Positions 18,891 to 32,775 of a DNA stretch of 64,000 bases are shown piece after piece; positions within the stretch are counted from its first letter, which is position 1, and each line of letters begins with the position of its first letter. Both the position numbers and the translations under genes were made by a program. The notes under the pieces are model-generated. The model was given only the letters and a program-made list of their open reading frames with translations. It ran no database searches and was not told the origin of the DNA. This stretch comes from Rothia koreensis (GTDB taxonomy: Bacteria > Actinomycetota > Actinomycetes > Actinomycetales > Micrococcaceae): positions 737,776 through 801,775 of the forward strand of contig NZ_NOIQ01000001.1 of assembly GCF_004136575.1 (NCBI RefSeq). The letters run 5' to 3'.

Positions 18891-21047
18891 TCAGAGCACA
18901 TCCAATGCATCGCATCGGATCTGGACGGGCTCGTATTTTCTGGACGCGGAAAATGCCGCCCGGGTTCCGCGAAGGAGCTCCGTGACCCGTGGGGCCAGTC
19001 CGTAGGACATGAAGATGATCGCTCGGTATTCGTCGTCCTCGTCGTCGCCGCTCGTCGGAACGGGATCGATCAGGCGCAGTGCGGGAGCCTCGCCCACATC
19101 CGACAGGTTCAGGGAACGGACGAATTCTTCGACGGCGACCCTCGGCCCCGTGATCGCCGCCGTCCTCACCGCGGGCGGAAGACCCAACTCCTGCCTCTCC
19201 GCCATTTCCCGGGCGGCAAAACCCGCGGGATCCCACCGGACGAGAGCCCCGAGTGCAGCCGAGTCCTCGGCCGTGCAGATCACCTGACCGCCCGAATCCC
19301 GGTCGGCCACGAGCGCGCTCGCGTTCATCCACCGCCGCAGAACCTGCTCGGAAACCCGCAGGGAATCGCGCGCGAGCATCCGGTCCCCGTCCAGCAAGAG
19401 CGCCGCCCGATAGCCGCCCTGGGCACGCGGTTCCGCACCGGACGTGGCCACGACCAGGGCGGGACGATCACTGACCGAGGCCTTGATGTTCTCGCCGCTC
19501 GAATTGACCACCGGAACCTGGGGGAAAGCGCGTCCCAGTTCTTCGGCGGTGCGCAACGCCCCCACCGTGGTGAGCCGCCAGGAATCGTTGCCGCATTCCG
19601 AACAGGCCCATTGCGAAACCCCCCGATGGCACCAGCGGCACACCGCCTGGGACCGCGAATCCTTGTGAAGACTGAGGGGGCCCATGCAGTGGGGGCAGCG
19701 GGCCGAGGCGCGGCATCTCTGGCACGCGAGAGTCGGGGCGTATCCAGTGCGCGCGACTTGGACCAGTACCGGGCCCGATTGCAGCGCTTCCCGAGCCACC
19801 TGATACGCGAGATGCGGAATCCTGGCGATGGCGGCCATCGGGTCCCGTTCACGGGTGAAGCTGTCCGACGTGGCACGGATCAGCGGGGAATTCTTGCGGA
19901 GCGCCTCGCGGCTGGGGGCCACGGCTCGGGCCCACCGGGTGTGGACGAGCCGCTGCGCCTCCGGGGTCACGGCGTGACCCATGAATATCGCGGAGCATTC
20001 CTGGAGCTGCGACCTGAGCAGCAGGACGTCGCGCGCGTGGCAGTACGGTGCCTGCCGCTCGATGAGGTTCTCGTCGCCGTCGTCGAAGCAGGCGACGAGC
20101 CCAAGATTCGGGACCGGTGCGAAGGCCGCCGAGCGGGTTCCGATGACCACCCAGGCCTGCCCGGACAGTCCCCTCAAGAAGGATCCGTAACGGGCGGCGA
20201 GTCCGGCGCTGTTGCTCAGCCGCGCGATCCGGTCCGCGTCAAGATACCGGTTCATCGCCGCTTCGAGCCGGTCCAGGGCCGGATTGTCGGGGACGACGAC
20301 GACCGCCCGCTTCCCGCCGGAAACCGTTGCGGCACACGCGCGGGCCATCAGGGTGGCCCAATCCTGCTCCGCCGACGGCGCGACGGAGACGACGCGTCTC
20401 ACGATCGGCCCCGCGGGGTCGCTCTGGAGTCGGAGTGTCTCGGGCCCTCCGTCGTAGAGTTCCCAACCGTCCGACTGTTCTTCGCCCTCGGGCGACCATG
20501 AGGGATCCGGGATGGGGGTCGGCTCGGGGACGGATTGCTCCTGCGCCGGTGCCCCGTCCTCCTTCGGAGCCTCTGCGGCCCGGCCCAGGCCCAGGACGTC
20601 GCGCTCGTACTGTTTCTCGGCGCGTGCGGCGCGCGGCGGCACCGCCAGCCTCAGGACGTCGGAATTGAGCCCGGCGTACCGCGCGGCGACCGCCTGGGCC
20701 AGGGACCAGATTTCCGGTGCCAGAGCGCGCACGGGTGAGACGACCCCGCGAAGAGGCTGCAATTGGACGGGAGATTCGGTGCGGTCCACCCGTTCGACGA
20801 GCCAGGCAACGGTCTCTCGACCGTGAAAGGCAACGCGCACCCGCGCCCCCGGGCGTGCGGATTCTCCCAGATGCGCGGGAACGGAGTAGTCGAAGAGACG
20901 ATCCAGGTGAGGAACCCGGGTATCGATCGCGACCCGGGCCACGGGCTTGTCCTCGGCGACGGGCACCGCACCGAGCTGGTCGGCGTCCTTCTCACGCGGT
21001 TCCCATCCTTCCAGCCCCGGAAGGACGCCGTCGGGATGGTCGGTCAT
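18891..21047 (-). CDS. priA: Primosome protein PriA, motor-less actinobacterial form
   Basis: 718 residues. The N-terminal DNA-binding domain (VARVAIDTRVPHLDRLFDYSV) and the zinc-binding insert with paired cysteines (CQRC, CPHC, CRWC, CSEC; about 439-490) are intact. The helicase part lacks a Walker A sequence: the matching region reads VSGGKRAVVVVPDN, and the DEAH position reads DDGDE (about 316). This fits the actinobacterial PriA group annotated as probable helicase but unlikely to unwind DNA. It could still recognise forks and load partners. It starts 2 nt after the metK stop, at the end of the mihF-to-metK series. Confidence 0.9.
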   Translation of the reverse strand: MTDHPDGVLPGLEGWEPREKDADQLGAVPVAEDKPVARVAIDTRVPHLDRLFDYSVPAHLGESARPGARVRVAFHGRETVAWLVERVDRTESPVQLQPLRGVVSPVRALAPEIWSLAQAVAARYAGLNSDVLRLAVPPRAARAEKQYERDVLGLGRAAEAPKEDGAPAQEQSVPEPTPIPDPSWSPEGEEQSDGWELYDGGPETLRLQSDPAGPIVRRVVSVAPSAEQDWATLMARACAATVSGGKRAVVVVPDNPALDRLEAAMNRYLDADRIARLSNSAGLAARYGSFLRGLSGQAWVVIGTRSAAFAPVPNLGLVACFDDGDENLIERQAPYCHARDVLLLRSQLQECSAIFMGHAVTPEAQRLVHTRWARAVAPSREALRKNSPLIRATSDSFTRERDPMAAIARIPHLAYQVAREALQSGPVLVQVARTGYAPTLACQRCRASARCPHCMGPLSLHKDSRSQAVCRWCHRGVSQWACSECGNDSWRLTTVGALRTAEELGRAFPQVPVVNSSGENIKASVSDRPALVVATSGAEPRAQGGYRAALLLDGDRMLARDSLRVSEQVLRRWMNASALVADRDSGGQVICTAEDSAALGALVRWDPAGFAAREMAERQELGLPPAVRTAAITGPRVAVEEFVRSLNLSDVGEAPALRLIDPVPTSGDDEDDEYRAIIFMSYGLAPRVTELLRGTRAAFSASRKYEPVQIRCDALDVL

Positions 21048-21049
21048 GA

Positions 21050-22252
21050 CTACAGGGCGGCCCGCAGGGCCTCGGCCCGGTCGGTCCGCTCCCACGTGAA
21101 TTCGGGCTCGTCACGACCGAAGTGGCCGTGGGCCGCGGTCTTGGCGTAGATCGGACGACGCAAATACAGGTCGTTGATGATGGCCAGTGGCCGGAGGTCG
21201 AAGACCTCGTTGATGGCCTTCTCGATGCGAACCGGGTCCTCGTGGTGGGTACCGAAGGTTTCCACGTAGAGGCCGACGGGACGTGCGCGCCCGATCGCGT
21301 AGGCGACCTGGACTTCCGCGCGGTCCGCGAGACCGGCCGCGACCACGTTCTTGGCGATCCAGCGCATCGCGTAGGCGGCCGATCGGTCGACCTTGGACGG
21401 GTCCTTGCCGGAGAACGCCCCACCACCGTGTCGCGACATGCCGCCGTAGGTGTCCACGATGATCTTGCGTCCGGTCAATCCAGCGTCACCCACCGGTCCG
21501 CCCTGGACGAACTGGCCCGCGGGATTCACGATGAAGTCGGCGGACCGCGTGTCCAGGTCGAGATCCTCGAGCACCGGGTCAATCACGAACCGCTGGACCT
21601 CCTGCTGGAGGTCCTTGAGCGCGTATTTTTCGTCGTGCTGCGTCGAGAGAACCACGGTGTCCACCGAGACCGGCGTGTGGCCGTCGTATCCGAGTGTCAC
21701 CTGGGTCTTGCCATCGGGTCGCAGACCCGGCAGGACACCGTCCTTGCGGATTTTGGTGAGTCGTTCCGACAGGCGATGCGCGATCCAGATGGGTGCCGGC
21801 ATCAGGGCTTCGGTCTCATTCGTCGCGTAGCCGAACATGATGCCCTGGTCTCCCGCGCCCTGGCGGTCCAGTTCGTCTTCGGCGACGCCGGTCCGTTGTT
21901 CCAGGGACGTGTACACGCCGGAGTTGATGTCGGGCGACTGCTCCCCGATCGATACAGACACTCCGCAGAAATCGCCGTCGAATCCTCGCGTCGAGTTGTC
22001 GTAACCGATGTCCAGGATGGTGTCACGCACGATCTTCGGGATTTCGACGTACGCCGTGGTGGTGACCTCGCCCGCGACCATGACCTGACCGGTGGTCACC
22101 ATGGTTTCGACGGCGACGTTCGCCAACGGGTCACTGGCCAGCAATGCGTCCAGGATCGAGTCGGAAATCTGGTCGCAGATCTTGTCCGGATGGCCCTCGG
22201 TCACAGATTCTGAAGTGAACAGGCGAAGATGCTGATGGTCGTTGGAAGTCAC
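21050..22252 (-). CDS. metK: S-adenosylmethionine synthetase
   Basis: 400 residues from GTG 22252. Key segments are [19 protein letters not shown] (N-terminal ATP and methionine site), [23 protein letters not shown] and [16 protein letters not shown] (P-loop-like). It makes SAM from methionine and ATP, and so feeds RsmE, HemW and every other methyl-transfer reaction in the cell. It begins 4 nt after the coaBC stop and its binding site overlaps that stop. Confidence 0.97.
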   Translation of the reverse strand: MTSNDHQHLRLFTSESVTEGHPDKICDQISDSILDALLASDPLANVAVETMVTTGQVMVAGEVTTTAYVEIPKIVRDTILDIGYDNSTRGFDGDFCGVSVSIGEQSPDINSGVYTSLEQRTGVAEDELDRQGAGDQGIMFGYATNETEALMPAPIWIAHRLSERLTKIRKDGVLPGLRPDGKTQVTLGYDGHTPVSVDTVVLSTQHDEKYALKDLQQEVQRFVIDPVLEDLDLDTRSADFIVNPAGQFVQGGPVGDAGLTGRKIIVDTYGGMSRHGGGAFSGKDPSKVDRSAAYAMRWIAKNVVAAGLADRAEVQVAYAIGRARPVGLYVETFGTHHEDPVRIEKAINEVFDLRPLAIINDLYLRRPIYAKTAAHGHFGRDEPEFTWERTDRAEALRAAL

Positions 22253-22256
22253 TCGG

Positions 22257-23546
22257 CTACTCTACTCGTTCGATACTCTCGTTGGACGACTGCGGCGGAA
22301 TGTTGAAGTGTGACGCGATACGTGTCATCAGGCGACGCGCGAGGTCCGCTTTGGTGCCTCTGACTTCGGATTCCTCACCGGGTTCGGCACCACGGGTCAG
22401 CAGTGTGGCCGCGGTCCGGTCCTTCCCGAACACGAGGTCCGTACCGACCTCGTTGACGACCAATACATCGCAACCCTTGGACTCGAGTTTCAGCCGCCCG
22501 AGTTCGGCCACGGACTGCTCCGGCGACCCGGTCTCGGCGGCGAACCCGACCAGGAACGCCTGGTGCTTCCCCTCGGATTTCTTCCTCACCAAGGTCTTGA
22601 GAATGTCCGGGTTGCGCACCAAATCGATCGTGGGTGCGTCCTGGGCCTCGGGATCCTTCTTGATCTTGGTTTCCGACAGATCACGGGGGCGGAAGTCAGC
22701 GACGGCGGCCGTCATGACCACGACATCAGCGCGGTCCTCGATCGCGGCCCTTTCCGTGGCCTCAAGGAGCTCCAAGGCCGACGACACACGAGAAATCCGC
22801 AGCTTCTCCGTCTCGTCCGGGTCCGGAACCTCCGTGTGGGCGAGAATCAGGTGGACGTCCGCTCCGCGGTCCGCCGCGGCCAGTGCGATGGCGAGGCCCT
22901 GTTTCCCCGAGGAACGGTTTCCCAGGTAGCGCACCGGGTCCAGGGCTTCGCGCGTTCCGCCGGCCGTGACCACAATTTTCTTGCCCGTAAGGTCCGCCGG
23001 TTCCGTCTCGTTCTCACGGTGGTCCGCGTGGGCCGCCATGGCTCGACGATGGATTTCGGCGGGCTCGGGCAGACGCCCCGCCCCGCTGTCTCGGCCCGTG
23101 AGCCGGCCGACGGCTGGTTCGATCACGGTGTACCCGTAGTCGCGCAGCAGGCCGACATTCCTGACGGTCGCCGGGTTCTCCCACATCTGGGTATGCATCG
23201 CAGGAGCGAAGACCACGGGACAGCGCGCGGTCAGGATGGTCGCGGTCAGCAAATCATCCGCCCGGCCGGAGGCGACCCTGGCCATGAGGTCGGCGGTCGC
23301 TGGGGCGACGACGATCATGTCAGCCTCTTCGCCCTGGCGCACGTGATTGACCGACTCGACGTCCTCGAACACGGTGGTCCGCACGGGCGATCCGGACAGG
23401 GCCTCCCACGTGGGGGCGCCCACGAACTCGAGGGCGGACCGTGTGGGCATGGCCACGACGTCGTGACCGTCCTCGCTGAACAAACGCAGAAGCATCGCGG
23501 CCTTGTAGGCCGCGATGCCTCCACCAATTCCCAAAATTACTCGCAC
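22257..23546 (-). CDS. coaBC: Bifunctional phosphopantothenoylcysteine decarboxylase/synthetase CoaBC
   Basis: 429 residues joining CoaC (about 1-185, flavin-dependent decarboxylase: [32 protein letters not shown]) and CoaB (about 200-429, ligase: [33 protein letters not shown] segment). Together they convert 4'-phosphopantothenate and cysteine to 4'-phosphopantetheine for CoA. His118 stands where many bacterial enzymes have Asn in PAMNxxMW; the same substitution is my recollection of mycobacterial proteins. It lies between rpoZ (57 nt upstream) and metK. Confidence 0.95.
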   Translation of the reverse strand: MRVILGIGGGIAAYKAAMLLRLFSEDGHDVVAMPTRSALEFVGAPTWEALSGSPVRTTVFEDVESVNHVRQGEEADMIVVAPATADLMARVASGRADDLLTATILTARCPVVFAPAMHTQMWENPATVRNVGLLRDYGYTVIEPAVGRLTGRDSGAGRLPEPAEIHRRAMAAHADHRENETEPADLTGKKIVVTAGGTREALDPVRYLGNRSSGKQGLAIALAAADRGADVHLILAHTEVPDPDETEKLRISRVSSALELLEATERAAIEDRADVVVMTAAVADFRPRDLSETKIKKDPEAQDAPTIDLVRNPDILKTLVRKKSEGKHQAFLVGFAAETGSPEQSVAELGRLKLESKGCDVLVVNEVGTDLVFGKDRTAATLLTRGAEPGEESEVRGTKADLARRLMTRIASHFNIPPQSSNESIERVE

Positions 23547-23603
23547 GGCCCCAGTCTAACGGTCAGACGGGAACCACGCGGTCACCACGGGTGACGCTGT
23601 GGA

Positions 23604-24023
23604 TTACTCGGCGTCGTCCTCCGACGTGGCGGACTCCTCCGATGCGTTCGAGCTGAACTCGACGAACGGGTCCGAGGCCTCGCCCTCGGTCGCGAAAATG
23701 TCCGAGCCGAAGAAATTGGCGACGGGCTCGTCGTCGTGGATCAACTGGCCGTTCTCGTTGTACCGGCCGCCTTCGACCTGGTGGGCCTCGAGGACATCCT
23801 CTTCGATCTCACGCATGGCAATCGACAGGGACTTCTCGTTCACCGCGGTGTCCACGAGCGGCCCGACGTGCTCAAAGAGCCCTTCCTGGAGCTGGGCATA
23901 GTACGCATTGATCTGACGGGCCCGGCGGGCGCCGAAGATGACCAGGCCGTACTTGGAATCGGTCTTCTCGAGGAGCGAATCCACCGAGGGATCGATGATG
24001 CCTTCGTGTTCGGAAAGTGCCAA
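23604..24023 (-). CDS. rpoZ: RNA polymerase omega subunit
   Basis: 139 residues. The core [24 protein letters not shown] is the omega signature that clamps the beta' C-terminus; [11 protein letters not shown] follows. The acidic tail ([11 protein letters not shown], then Ser/Glu/Asp-rich) makes it longer than E. coli omega, as is common in actinobacteria. The start is a TTG at 24023 with GGGAG 9 nt upstream; no ATG fits. It sits between gmk and coaBC, the usual arrangement. Confidence 0.93.
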   Translation of the reverse strand: MALSEHEGIIDPSVDSLLEKTDSKYGLVIFGARRARQINAYYAQLQEGLFEHVGPLVDTAVNEKSLSIAMREIEEDVLEAHQVEGGRYNENGQLIHDDEPVANFFGSDIFATEGEASDPFVEFSSNASEESATSEDDAE

Positions 24024-24243
24024 GAAATTCTCCCGTGACGTTGATTGAATACCGCCGGCTCTGCAAGCCAGGCGTTCTTCCGGTGCTCACGCTCAATGGA
24101 GCCACCGGGCAAAACTAATACACCATGGTACAGCCGAGGACGGGCGAAAGCACGCTCCCGAGGAGGTCAATCGCCTTTTGTCCGACATCTCACCGTTCCT
24201 CGAGGGCCGCCCGATGCCTGCGACGCCGCCCCGACGCTCCCCC

Positions 24244-24828
24244 TCACACCTCGGTGGGTTGCTGGACAATCCCCATGATGTCCACGAGTTCGCTTGCCGC
24301 CTGTTCGACGGTTTCGTTGATGACCGTCTGATCGAATTCCGGTTCTGCCCCCAGCTCTTCCTTCGCGGTGTCCAGGCGAACACGTTGCTCGGTGTCGGTT
24401 TCGGTGCCGCGAGTCTGCAGACGGCGCACCAGTTCTTCCCAGCTCGGCGGTGCCAGGAAAACCATCTGGGCCTCCGGCATGGCGTTCCGAACCTGACGTG
24501 CCCCCTGGATGTCGATCTCCAACAGGACGTGCCGGCCGGCAGCCAGGGCATCCTCGACCATCGTCTTCATGGTCCCGTACCGGTGATTGTTGTGAACCTT
24601 GGCCCACTCGAGCATCTGGCGGTTTTCCACCATGGAGTCGAACTCTTCGTCCGAGACGAAGTAGTAGTGGACGCCGTCCTGTTCACCCGGTCGAGGATCC
24701 CTGGTTGTTGCGGATACTGAGAGCCACACCTCGGGGTAGTGATCCCGGATGTATGCAGAGACCGTCCCCTTCCCCACGGCCGTCGGCCCGGCGAGTACGG
24801 TCAAATGCGGGGACTGGGTCTCTGTCAC
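24244..24828 (-). CDS. gmk: Guanylate kinase
   Basis: 194 residues from GTG 24828 (GAAGGG 7 nt upstream). LAGPTAVGKGTVS is the P-loop, with Thr where many enzymes have Ser; SVSATTRDPRPGEQDGVHYYFV binds GMP and HVLLEIDIQGA is the Walker B region. It phosphorylates GMP to GDP. The gene follows mihF by 4 nt, a pairing typical of actinobacteria; 220 nt separate it from rpoZ downstream. Confidence 0.96.
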   Translation of the reverse strand: MTETQSPHLTVLAGPTAVGKGTVSAYIRDHYPEVWLSVSATTRDPRPGEQDGVHYYFVSDEEFDSMVENRQMLEWAKVHNNHRYGTMKTMVEDALAAGRHVLLEIDIQGARQVRNAMPEAQMVFLAPPSWEELVRRLQTRGTETDTEQRVRLDTAKEELGAEPEFDQTVINETVEQAASELVDIMGIVQQPTEV

Positions 24829-24832
24829 TGGA

Positions 24833-25147
24833 TTACCCTTCGAGATGTTCGATGAGATTTCTGCGTTGGTGGGCTCCCAAGCCACGAAGACGCCTGCTGG
24901 GAGCGATCCTGAGTTCCCTCATGATCGCCGCTGCCCGGATCTCCCCGATGCTCGGGATGGACTTCAACATATCCTCGACACGGATGCGTTGCAAAGCCTC
25001 GTCCGCATCCGCTCGATCAAGAAACTCACTCACGGTGATCTTTCGATTTTTAAGGGCCAATTTGGCATCGGCACGTGCCTGGCGAGACTGCTTGGCCTTT
25101 TCGCGGGCCGCGGCGCGTTCTTCGTCGGTCAGAGGGCGCAGAGCCAT
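24833..25147 (-). CDS. mihF: Actinobacterial integration host factor (mIHF)
   Basis: 104 residues starting at ATG 25147 with GAGGAAG upstream. The C-terminal SIPSIGEIRAAAIMREL and LGAHQRRNLIEHLEG make up the helix-two-turn-helix-like DNA-binding core of mIHF. The N-terminal half is a charged helix. mIHF is an essential nucleoid protein in mycobacteria and is unrelated to proteobacterial IHF alpha/beta. It heads the run to gmk. Confidence 0.93.
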   Translation of the reverse strand: MALRPLTDEERAAAREKAKQSRQARADAKLALKNRKITVSEFLDRADADEALQRIRVEDMLKSIPSIGEIRAAAIMRELRIAPSRRLRGLGAHQRRNLIEHLEG

Positions 25148-25469
25148 AGTTACTTCCTCTCCTAGTTCTACGAGGCAATAATCGAGGTCCCCCACTCAAT
25201 CCTCGTGGATACAGCCCTTAAATTACCTCAGAGTAGCCTTCGAGACCAGTCAATCCATGGTCGAGGACAGAATGTTCCAGAATTCCGGACGTCACATTGT
25301 GGGAGATAGTCCGAGGCGCCGTTGGGCCTTCGTGCGTGACGGGGCTGTCCCCCGGTTGCACGGCGACCAAAGGCGATCATTTCTGCAAAAGATATGGCAG
25401 ACCCCGGGAACACATCAATGTGTATTGATAAGTTCCCGGAGTCTTGTACCGACCGGTAATCGGTGATTC
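25148..25469. other. Intergenic region between pyrF and mihF
   Basis: 322 nt without a supportable gene. The right part holds the hairpin terminating the pyr operon (25404-25439). The left part should hold the mihF promoter: a TTGACT on the minus strand (about 25247-25252) is the best -35, but no convincing -10 sits at 17 bp. The stretch is AT-richer than the flanking genes. Confidence 0.6.
25404..25439 (-). terminator. Terminator of the pyr operon
   Basis: Outer stem CCGGGAAC/GTTCCCGG (8 bp) encloses an inner stem ATCAAT/ATTGAT around GTGT. It lies 30 nt after the pyrF stop. Downstream on the minus strand a short T-rich stretch (ATCTTTTGC) follows. Confidence 0.7.
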
Positions 25470-26341
25470 TCAGCTCGAACTTCCGGCTTCCTGGCCCAGG
25501 GCCTGGATCAGCTCTTCGTTGCACCGTCGCGCGGCGGAGGACAAAGCGTCCGGATCCGGGCCGTGGCGCAGTACGCCACGTGAATTCGCGACCACGACCC
25601 TGTCGCCCGCACCGTTGAATACCCGTGCGAGGTCGTCGGCCGTGGCCCCCTGTGCTCCGTACCCGGGAGCCAGGATCAGGCCGTTGAAGTTCGCGAGGGA
25701 AATTCCCAGGGCATCCAGGGCCGGCCCGACGGTTGCACCGACGACCAGGCCGCAGGGGCCCGCATGGGTCCACTCATGTAGCCCGTTCTCCGCGGCCGCC
25801 TGGTCGACGACCGACTTCGCCACGGAGTCCTGTCCGCCCCGGTGCTGCACGTCGGCACCTTCCGGATTGGAGGTCAGCGCGAGGACGAAGGTCCCCCGAC
25901 CGTGCTCCGCGGCGGCGTCCAGCGCGGGCGACAATGAACCGAACCCGAGATACGGGCTCAGGGTGACCGCGTCCCCCGCCAGGCCGGATCGCTCGGACAA
26001 CCAGGCGTCAGCGTATGCGGCCATCGTCGACCCGATGTCCCCACGCTTGGCGTCGCACACGACCTGTGTCCCCGAGTCCTTGCCCCGGGCAATCACTTGC
26101 TCCAGGACACCAAGTCCAGCGGCGCCGTGCCGTTCGAACAAGGCGACCTGAGGTTTGACCGATGCGACCTCTCCCCCGATCGCGTCCATGACCGTCAGGG
26201 CGAAGGTTTCGAGCCCTCCGACGTCGTCCGCCAGCCCCCAGGCGTCCAGGAGCCCCGGGTGCGGATCGATCCCGACGCACAGGGGACCCTTCTCCCGCAT
26301 GGCCAGGTACAGGCGGTCTCCGGCAGGAGATGCCGTGCCCA

Positions 26342-26342
<1 letters not shown>
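25470..26342 (-). CDS. pyrF: Orotidine 5'-phosphate decarboxylase (type 2)
   Basis: 290 residues. CVGIDPHP opens the barrel and VVCDAKRGDIGSTMAAYA carries the catalytic DAKRxDI motif of the long, type 2 group found in actinobacteria. LILAPGYGAQGA contributes to the phosphate site. It performs the last step to UMP. The ATG at 26342 overlaps the carB stop by one base (TGATG); a GTG one codon earlier is possible. Confidence 0.96.
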
Positions 26343-29659
<3,317 letters not shown>

Positions 29660-29663
29660 AGAG

Positions 29664-30851
29664 TTACTTTCCTGCTTTCTGGCGTGCGGCCGAATCGGTT
29701 GAGGTCATGAGTTCGATGAAACGGTCGAACAGGTAGGCGGCGTCGTGCGGTCCGGCCGCGGCCTCCGGGTGGTACTGGACGGAGAACGCGGGGATGTCGA
29801 GGCAGCGAAGGCCTTCGACGACGTCGTCGTTCAACCCGACGTGCGAGACCTCGACCCGGCCGAATTCCGACTCGGGAGCGGTCACCGGTCCGTCCAACGG
29901 CGCGTCCACCGCGAATCCGTGATTCTGCGCGGTGATCTCGACCCGCCCCGTCGACCGGTCGAGCACCGGCTGGTTGATACCCCGGTGCCCGAAGGGCAGT
30001 TTGTAGGTGCCGAAGCCCAGGGCCCGGCCCAGCAACTGGTTGCCGAAGCAGATCCCGAAGAACGGGATTCCCGCGCGCAGGATGCCGCGCAGAACCTCGA
30101 CCTGATCCGTGGCCGTCTCGGGGTCCCCCGGCCCGTTCGAGAAGAACGCCCCGTCCGGACCGAGCTGCTTGATCTGCTCGAGCGTGGTGTTCGCGGGGAC
30201 CACGTGCACGCGGATGCCTCGCTCGGCGAAACGTCGGGGCGTCATCGACTTGATGCCGAGGTCGACGGCGACCAACGTCCCGAGGACCTCGCCGTCCCAC
30301 CCGTGGTCCGCCGGCTCAATGGTCAGGGTGTTCTCCGCCGTGACCTGGTCCGCCAGGCGCTGTCCCTGCATCGGGGAGGACTGACGGACCCGTTCCAGCA
30401 GGTCGGACTCCGGGGCCTCGGCCGCCTCACCTGTGAAGATGCCCGACCTCATCGCTCCGGCGCTGCGCAGGTGACGAGTCAGCGCCCGGGTGTCGATGCC
30501 CTGGATCCCGACAATGTTCTGCTCGGCAAGTTCTTCGTCCAAGGACTTCTCGGAACGCCAGTTCGAGGGCAGGCGGGCGGCATCGCGCACCACATAACCG
30601 CTGACCCAGATGCGGCGCGACTCGGCGTCGTCGGCGTTGACGCCCGTATTGCCGATGTGCGGTGCGGTCTGGACGACGATCTGGCCCGCGTAGGAGGGGT
30701 CCGTGAGGGTTTCCTGGTATCCGGTCATGCCGGTCGAGAAAACGGCCTCACCCAGCGATTCGCCGACGGCCCCGTAGGACCGGCCGCGGAACACCGTGCC
30801 GTCCTCCAGGACCAGCAGCGCCCGTTCGGATGTTCTGTATGCGTTGGTCAT
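29664..30851 (-). CDS. carA: Carbamoyl-phosphate synthase small chain
   Basis: 395 residues: an N-terminal CarA-specific domain ([36 protein letters not shown]) and a C-terminal class I glutamine amidotransferase domain. The nucleophile Cys is in [12 protein letters not shown] and the His/Glu pair in YHPEA, so the triad is complete. GICFGNQ differs from the common GICLGHQ but keeps the catalytic Cys. It supplies ammonia to CarB, encoded 4 nt downstream. Confidence 0.97.
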   Translation of the reverse strand: MTNAYRTSERALLVLEDGTVFRGRSYGAVGESLGEAVFSTGMTGYQETLTDPSYAGQIVVQTAPHIGNTGVNADDAESRRIWVSGYVVRDAARLPSNWRSEKSLDEELAEQNIVGIQGIDTRALTRHLRSAGAMRSGIFTGEAAEAPESDLLERVRQSSPMQGQRLADQVTAENTLTIEPADHGWDGEVLGTLVAVDLGIKSMTPRRFAERGIRVHVVPANTTLEQIKQLGPDGAFFSNGPGDPETATDQVEVLRGILRAGIPFFGICFGNQLLGRALGFGTYKLPFGHRGINQPVLDRSTGRVEITAQNHGFAVDAPLDGPVTAPESEFGRVEVSHVGLNDDVVEGLRCLDIPAFSVQYHPEAAAGPHDAAYLFDRFIELMTSTDSAARQKAGK

Positions 30852-30855
30852 GAAT

Positions 30856-31446
30856 TCACTTCCTCTGTTCTTCGGCGGACGCGTCCGACGAATCGTGCTG
30901 GCCCGCTGGGGCCTGAGTGTCTGTGGCGGCGGGGAGCTCGTCTCCGGCCTGAGGCGCGATCTCGCGCAGCTTCTCGATCAGGGCGGGGGTGTCCGAACCG
31001 GTTCGCGTTCGGAGCCCGGTGTCGACCAGTCGACCGCCCAGTCGCCAGGAGACGACCGCAAGTCCGCCCTTCTCCACGAACTTCCCGGCCATCCCGGATT
31101 CGCGTCGGATCACCTCGATGCCTTCGTCGGGAATCCAGAGGTCCTGAGCGCCGTCCCTGGTCACGATCAAGCCGGTCGGATAAACCATGGCCTGTCCGTT
31201 GGCCTTCATGCCCAGGCCGTGGACCGCGATCCGGTCGAGCCAGTCCCCCGCCGTGGTGGTGCACACGTACTGGACGTCGCACGCAAAATCGGCAGTCTCT
31301 CCGTCCAGCTCGCGCGGAACCTCGGGGATGTCCGGTATGTCCGATTGGCGTCGGGCGCGTGACCTCCACCCCACGACGATCAGCACGAGAACGAGACCCG
31401 CGAGGACCAGCGACGAAATGAGGGTCAGCAGATGATTGGTGGACAT
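30856..31446 (-). CDS. Membrane-anchored PH-like protein of the pyr operon
   Basis: 196 residues: one N-terminal transmembrane helix (about 7-27, [19 protein letters not shown]), a cytoplasmic domain of about 120 residues ([44 protein letters not shown]) that looks like a bacterial PH-like fold, and a disordered Glu/Ala/Ser tail. Homologues sit at this same place between pyrC and carA in many actinobacteria. The function is unknown to me. The spacing (6 nt after pyrC, 4 nt before carA) makes co-transcription and PyrR control nearly certain. Confidence 0.75.
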   Translation of the reverse strand: MSTNHLLTLISSLVLAGLVLVLIVVGWRSRARRQSDIPDIPEVPRELDGETADFACDVQYVCTTTAGDWLDRIAVHGLGMKANGQAMVYPTGLIVTRDGAQDLWIPDEGIEVIRRESGMAGKFVEKGGLAVVSWRLGGRLVDTGLRTRTGSDTPALIEKLREIAPQAGDELPAATDTQAPAGQHDSSDASAEEQRK

Positions 31447-31452
31447 GAGTTC

Positions 31453-32775
31453 CTAGTCTGCCTGGGCGACGAGCGCCCGGGGCGTGTTGATGTGACCGTC
31501 GAGCACGGTCGGATGGCCCTTGAAGAACGTGGCCTGGACCGCGCCCGGGATCTCCAGCGAACGGTACGGCGAATTGCGTCCCTTCGACTGGTGCTTCTCG
31601 GGTTCGACCACGCGATGGGCCGCCGGGTCCACCAGGACGATGTTTGCGGGTTCCCCCTCGGCCAGAGGTCGGCCCTGGTCATCGATGCGCGCGATCCGTG
31701 CGGGTTCCGTGGACATGATGCGGGCGACGTCGCCCCAACCGATCCGGCCCGTCTCGACGAGGGTCTGCTGGACGATGGACAGCGCGGTCTCCAGGCCGGT
31801 CATGCCCATCGCGGCGCACGCCCACTCGCATTCTTTGGCTTCCACCGGGTGCGGGGCGTGGTCGGTTCCGACGACGTCGATGGTTCCGTCGGCCACGGCG
31901 TCGCGCAGGGCCTCGACGTCCTCCCGGGTCCGCAACGGCGGATTGACCTTGTAGACGGGGTCGTAACTGCGGACGGACTCGTCGGTCAGGAGCAAGTGGT
32001 GGGGCGTGACCTCCGCGGTGACATCCACGCCTCGTTGCTTGGCCCAACGGATGATCTCCACGGAGCCCTGGGTCGAGACGTGACAGATGTGCACCCGCGA
32101 ACCCACATGCTGGGCCAGCAGCACGTCCCTGGCGATGATGGCCTCTTCGGCCACGGCCGGCCACCCTGCCAGTCCCAGATCCGCCGAGACGCTGCCCTCG
32201 TTCATCTGGGCGCCGTCGGTCAGCAGCGGTTCCTGGGCGTGCTGGGCGACGACGCCGTCGAAGGTCTTGACGTACTCGAGCGCGCGACGCATGAGCACGG
32301 CGTTGTGGACGCACTTGCCGTCGTCGGAGAACATGCGGACTGCGGCGCGGGAGTCGGCCATGGCCCCGATCTCGGAGAGCCTCTCTCCCTCGAGCCCCAC
32401 GGTCACGGCCCCGATCGGGTGGACGTCGGCCCACCCCGCCTGGCGTCCGAGCTCCCAGACCTGTTCGACGAGTCCGGCCGTGTCCGCGACCGGGTTGGAG
32501 TTGGCCATGGCGCACACGGCGGTGTACCCGCCGGCAGCAGCGGCGCGGGTTCCGGTCTCCACGGTCTCGGCGTCCTCGCGTCCGGGTTCCCTCAGATGCG
32601 TGTGGACGTCCACCAGGCCGGGCAGGGCAACGAGCCCCTGGGCCTCGACGACGTCCGCGCCGTCCGCCTCGATCCCCTGCCCGATGCGGGCAATGGTTCC
32701 GTCCGCCACAAGGATGTCTGCGGTCTCTTCTCCGAGCAGGTTTGCGCCGCGGATGAGATATTTCTGATTGCTCAT
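31453..32775 (-). CDS. pyrC: Dihydroorotase
   Basis: 440-residue amidohydrolase of the longer class I type. The zinc ligands are visible in [14 protein letters not shown] (HxH) and [14 protein letters not shown] (catalytic Asp in TDHAPH); further metal-binding His residues lie in HAQEPL and ICHVST. It cyclises carbamoyl-aspartate to dihydroorotate. Its start overlaps the pyrB stop by 4 nt (ATGA). Confidence 0.97.
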   Translation of the reverse strand: MSNQKYLIRGANLLGEETADILVADGTIARIGQGIEADGADVVEAQGLVALPGLVDVHTHLREPGREDAETVETGTRAAAAGGYTAVCAMANSNPVADTAGLVEQVWELGRQAGWADVHPIGAVTVGLEGERLSEIGAMADSRAAVRMFSDDGKCVHNAVLMRRALEYVKTFDGVVAQHAQEPLLTDGAQMNEGSVSADLGLAGWPAVAEEAIIARDVLLAQHVGSRVHICHVSTQGSVEIIRWAKQRGVDVTAEVTPHHLLLTDESVRSYDPVYKVNPPLRTREDVEALRDAVADGTIDVVGTDHAPHPVEAKECEWACAAMGMTGLETALSIVQQTLVETGRIGWGDVARIMSTEPARIARIDDQGRPLAEGEPANIVLVDPAAHRVVEPEKHQSKGRNSPYRSLEIPGAVQATFFKGHPTVLDGHINTPRALVAQAD

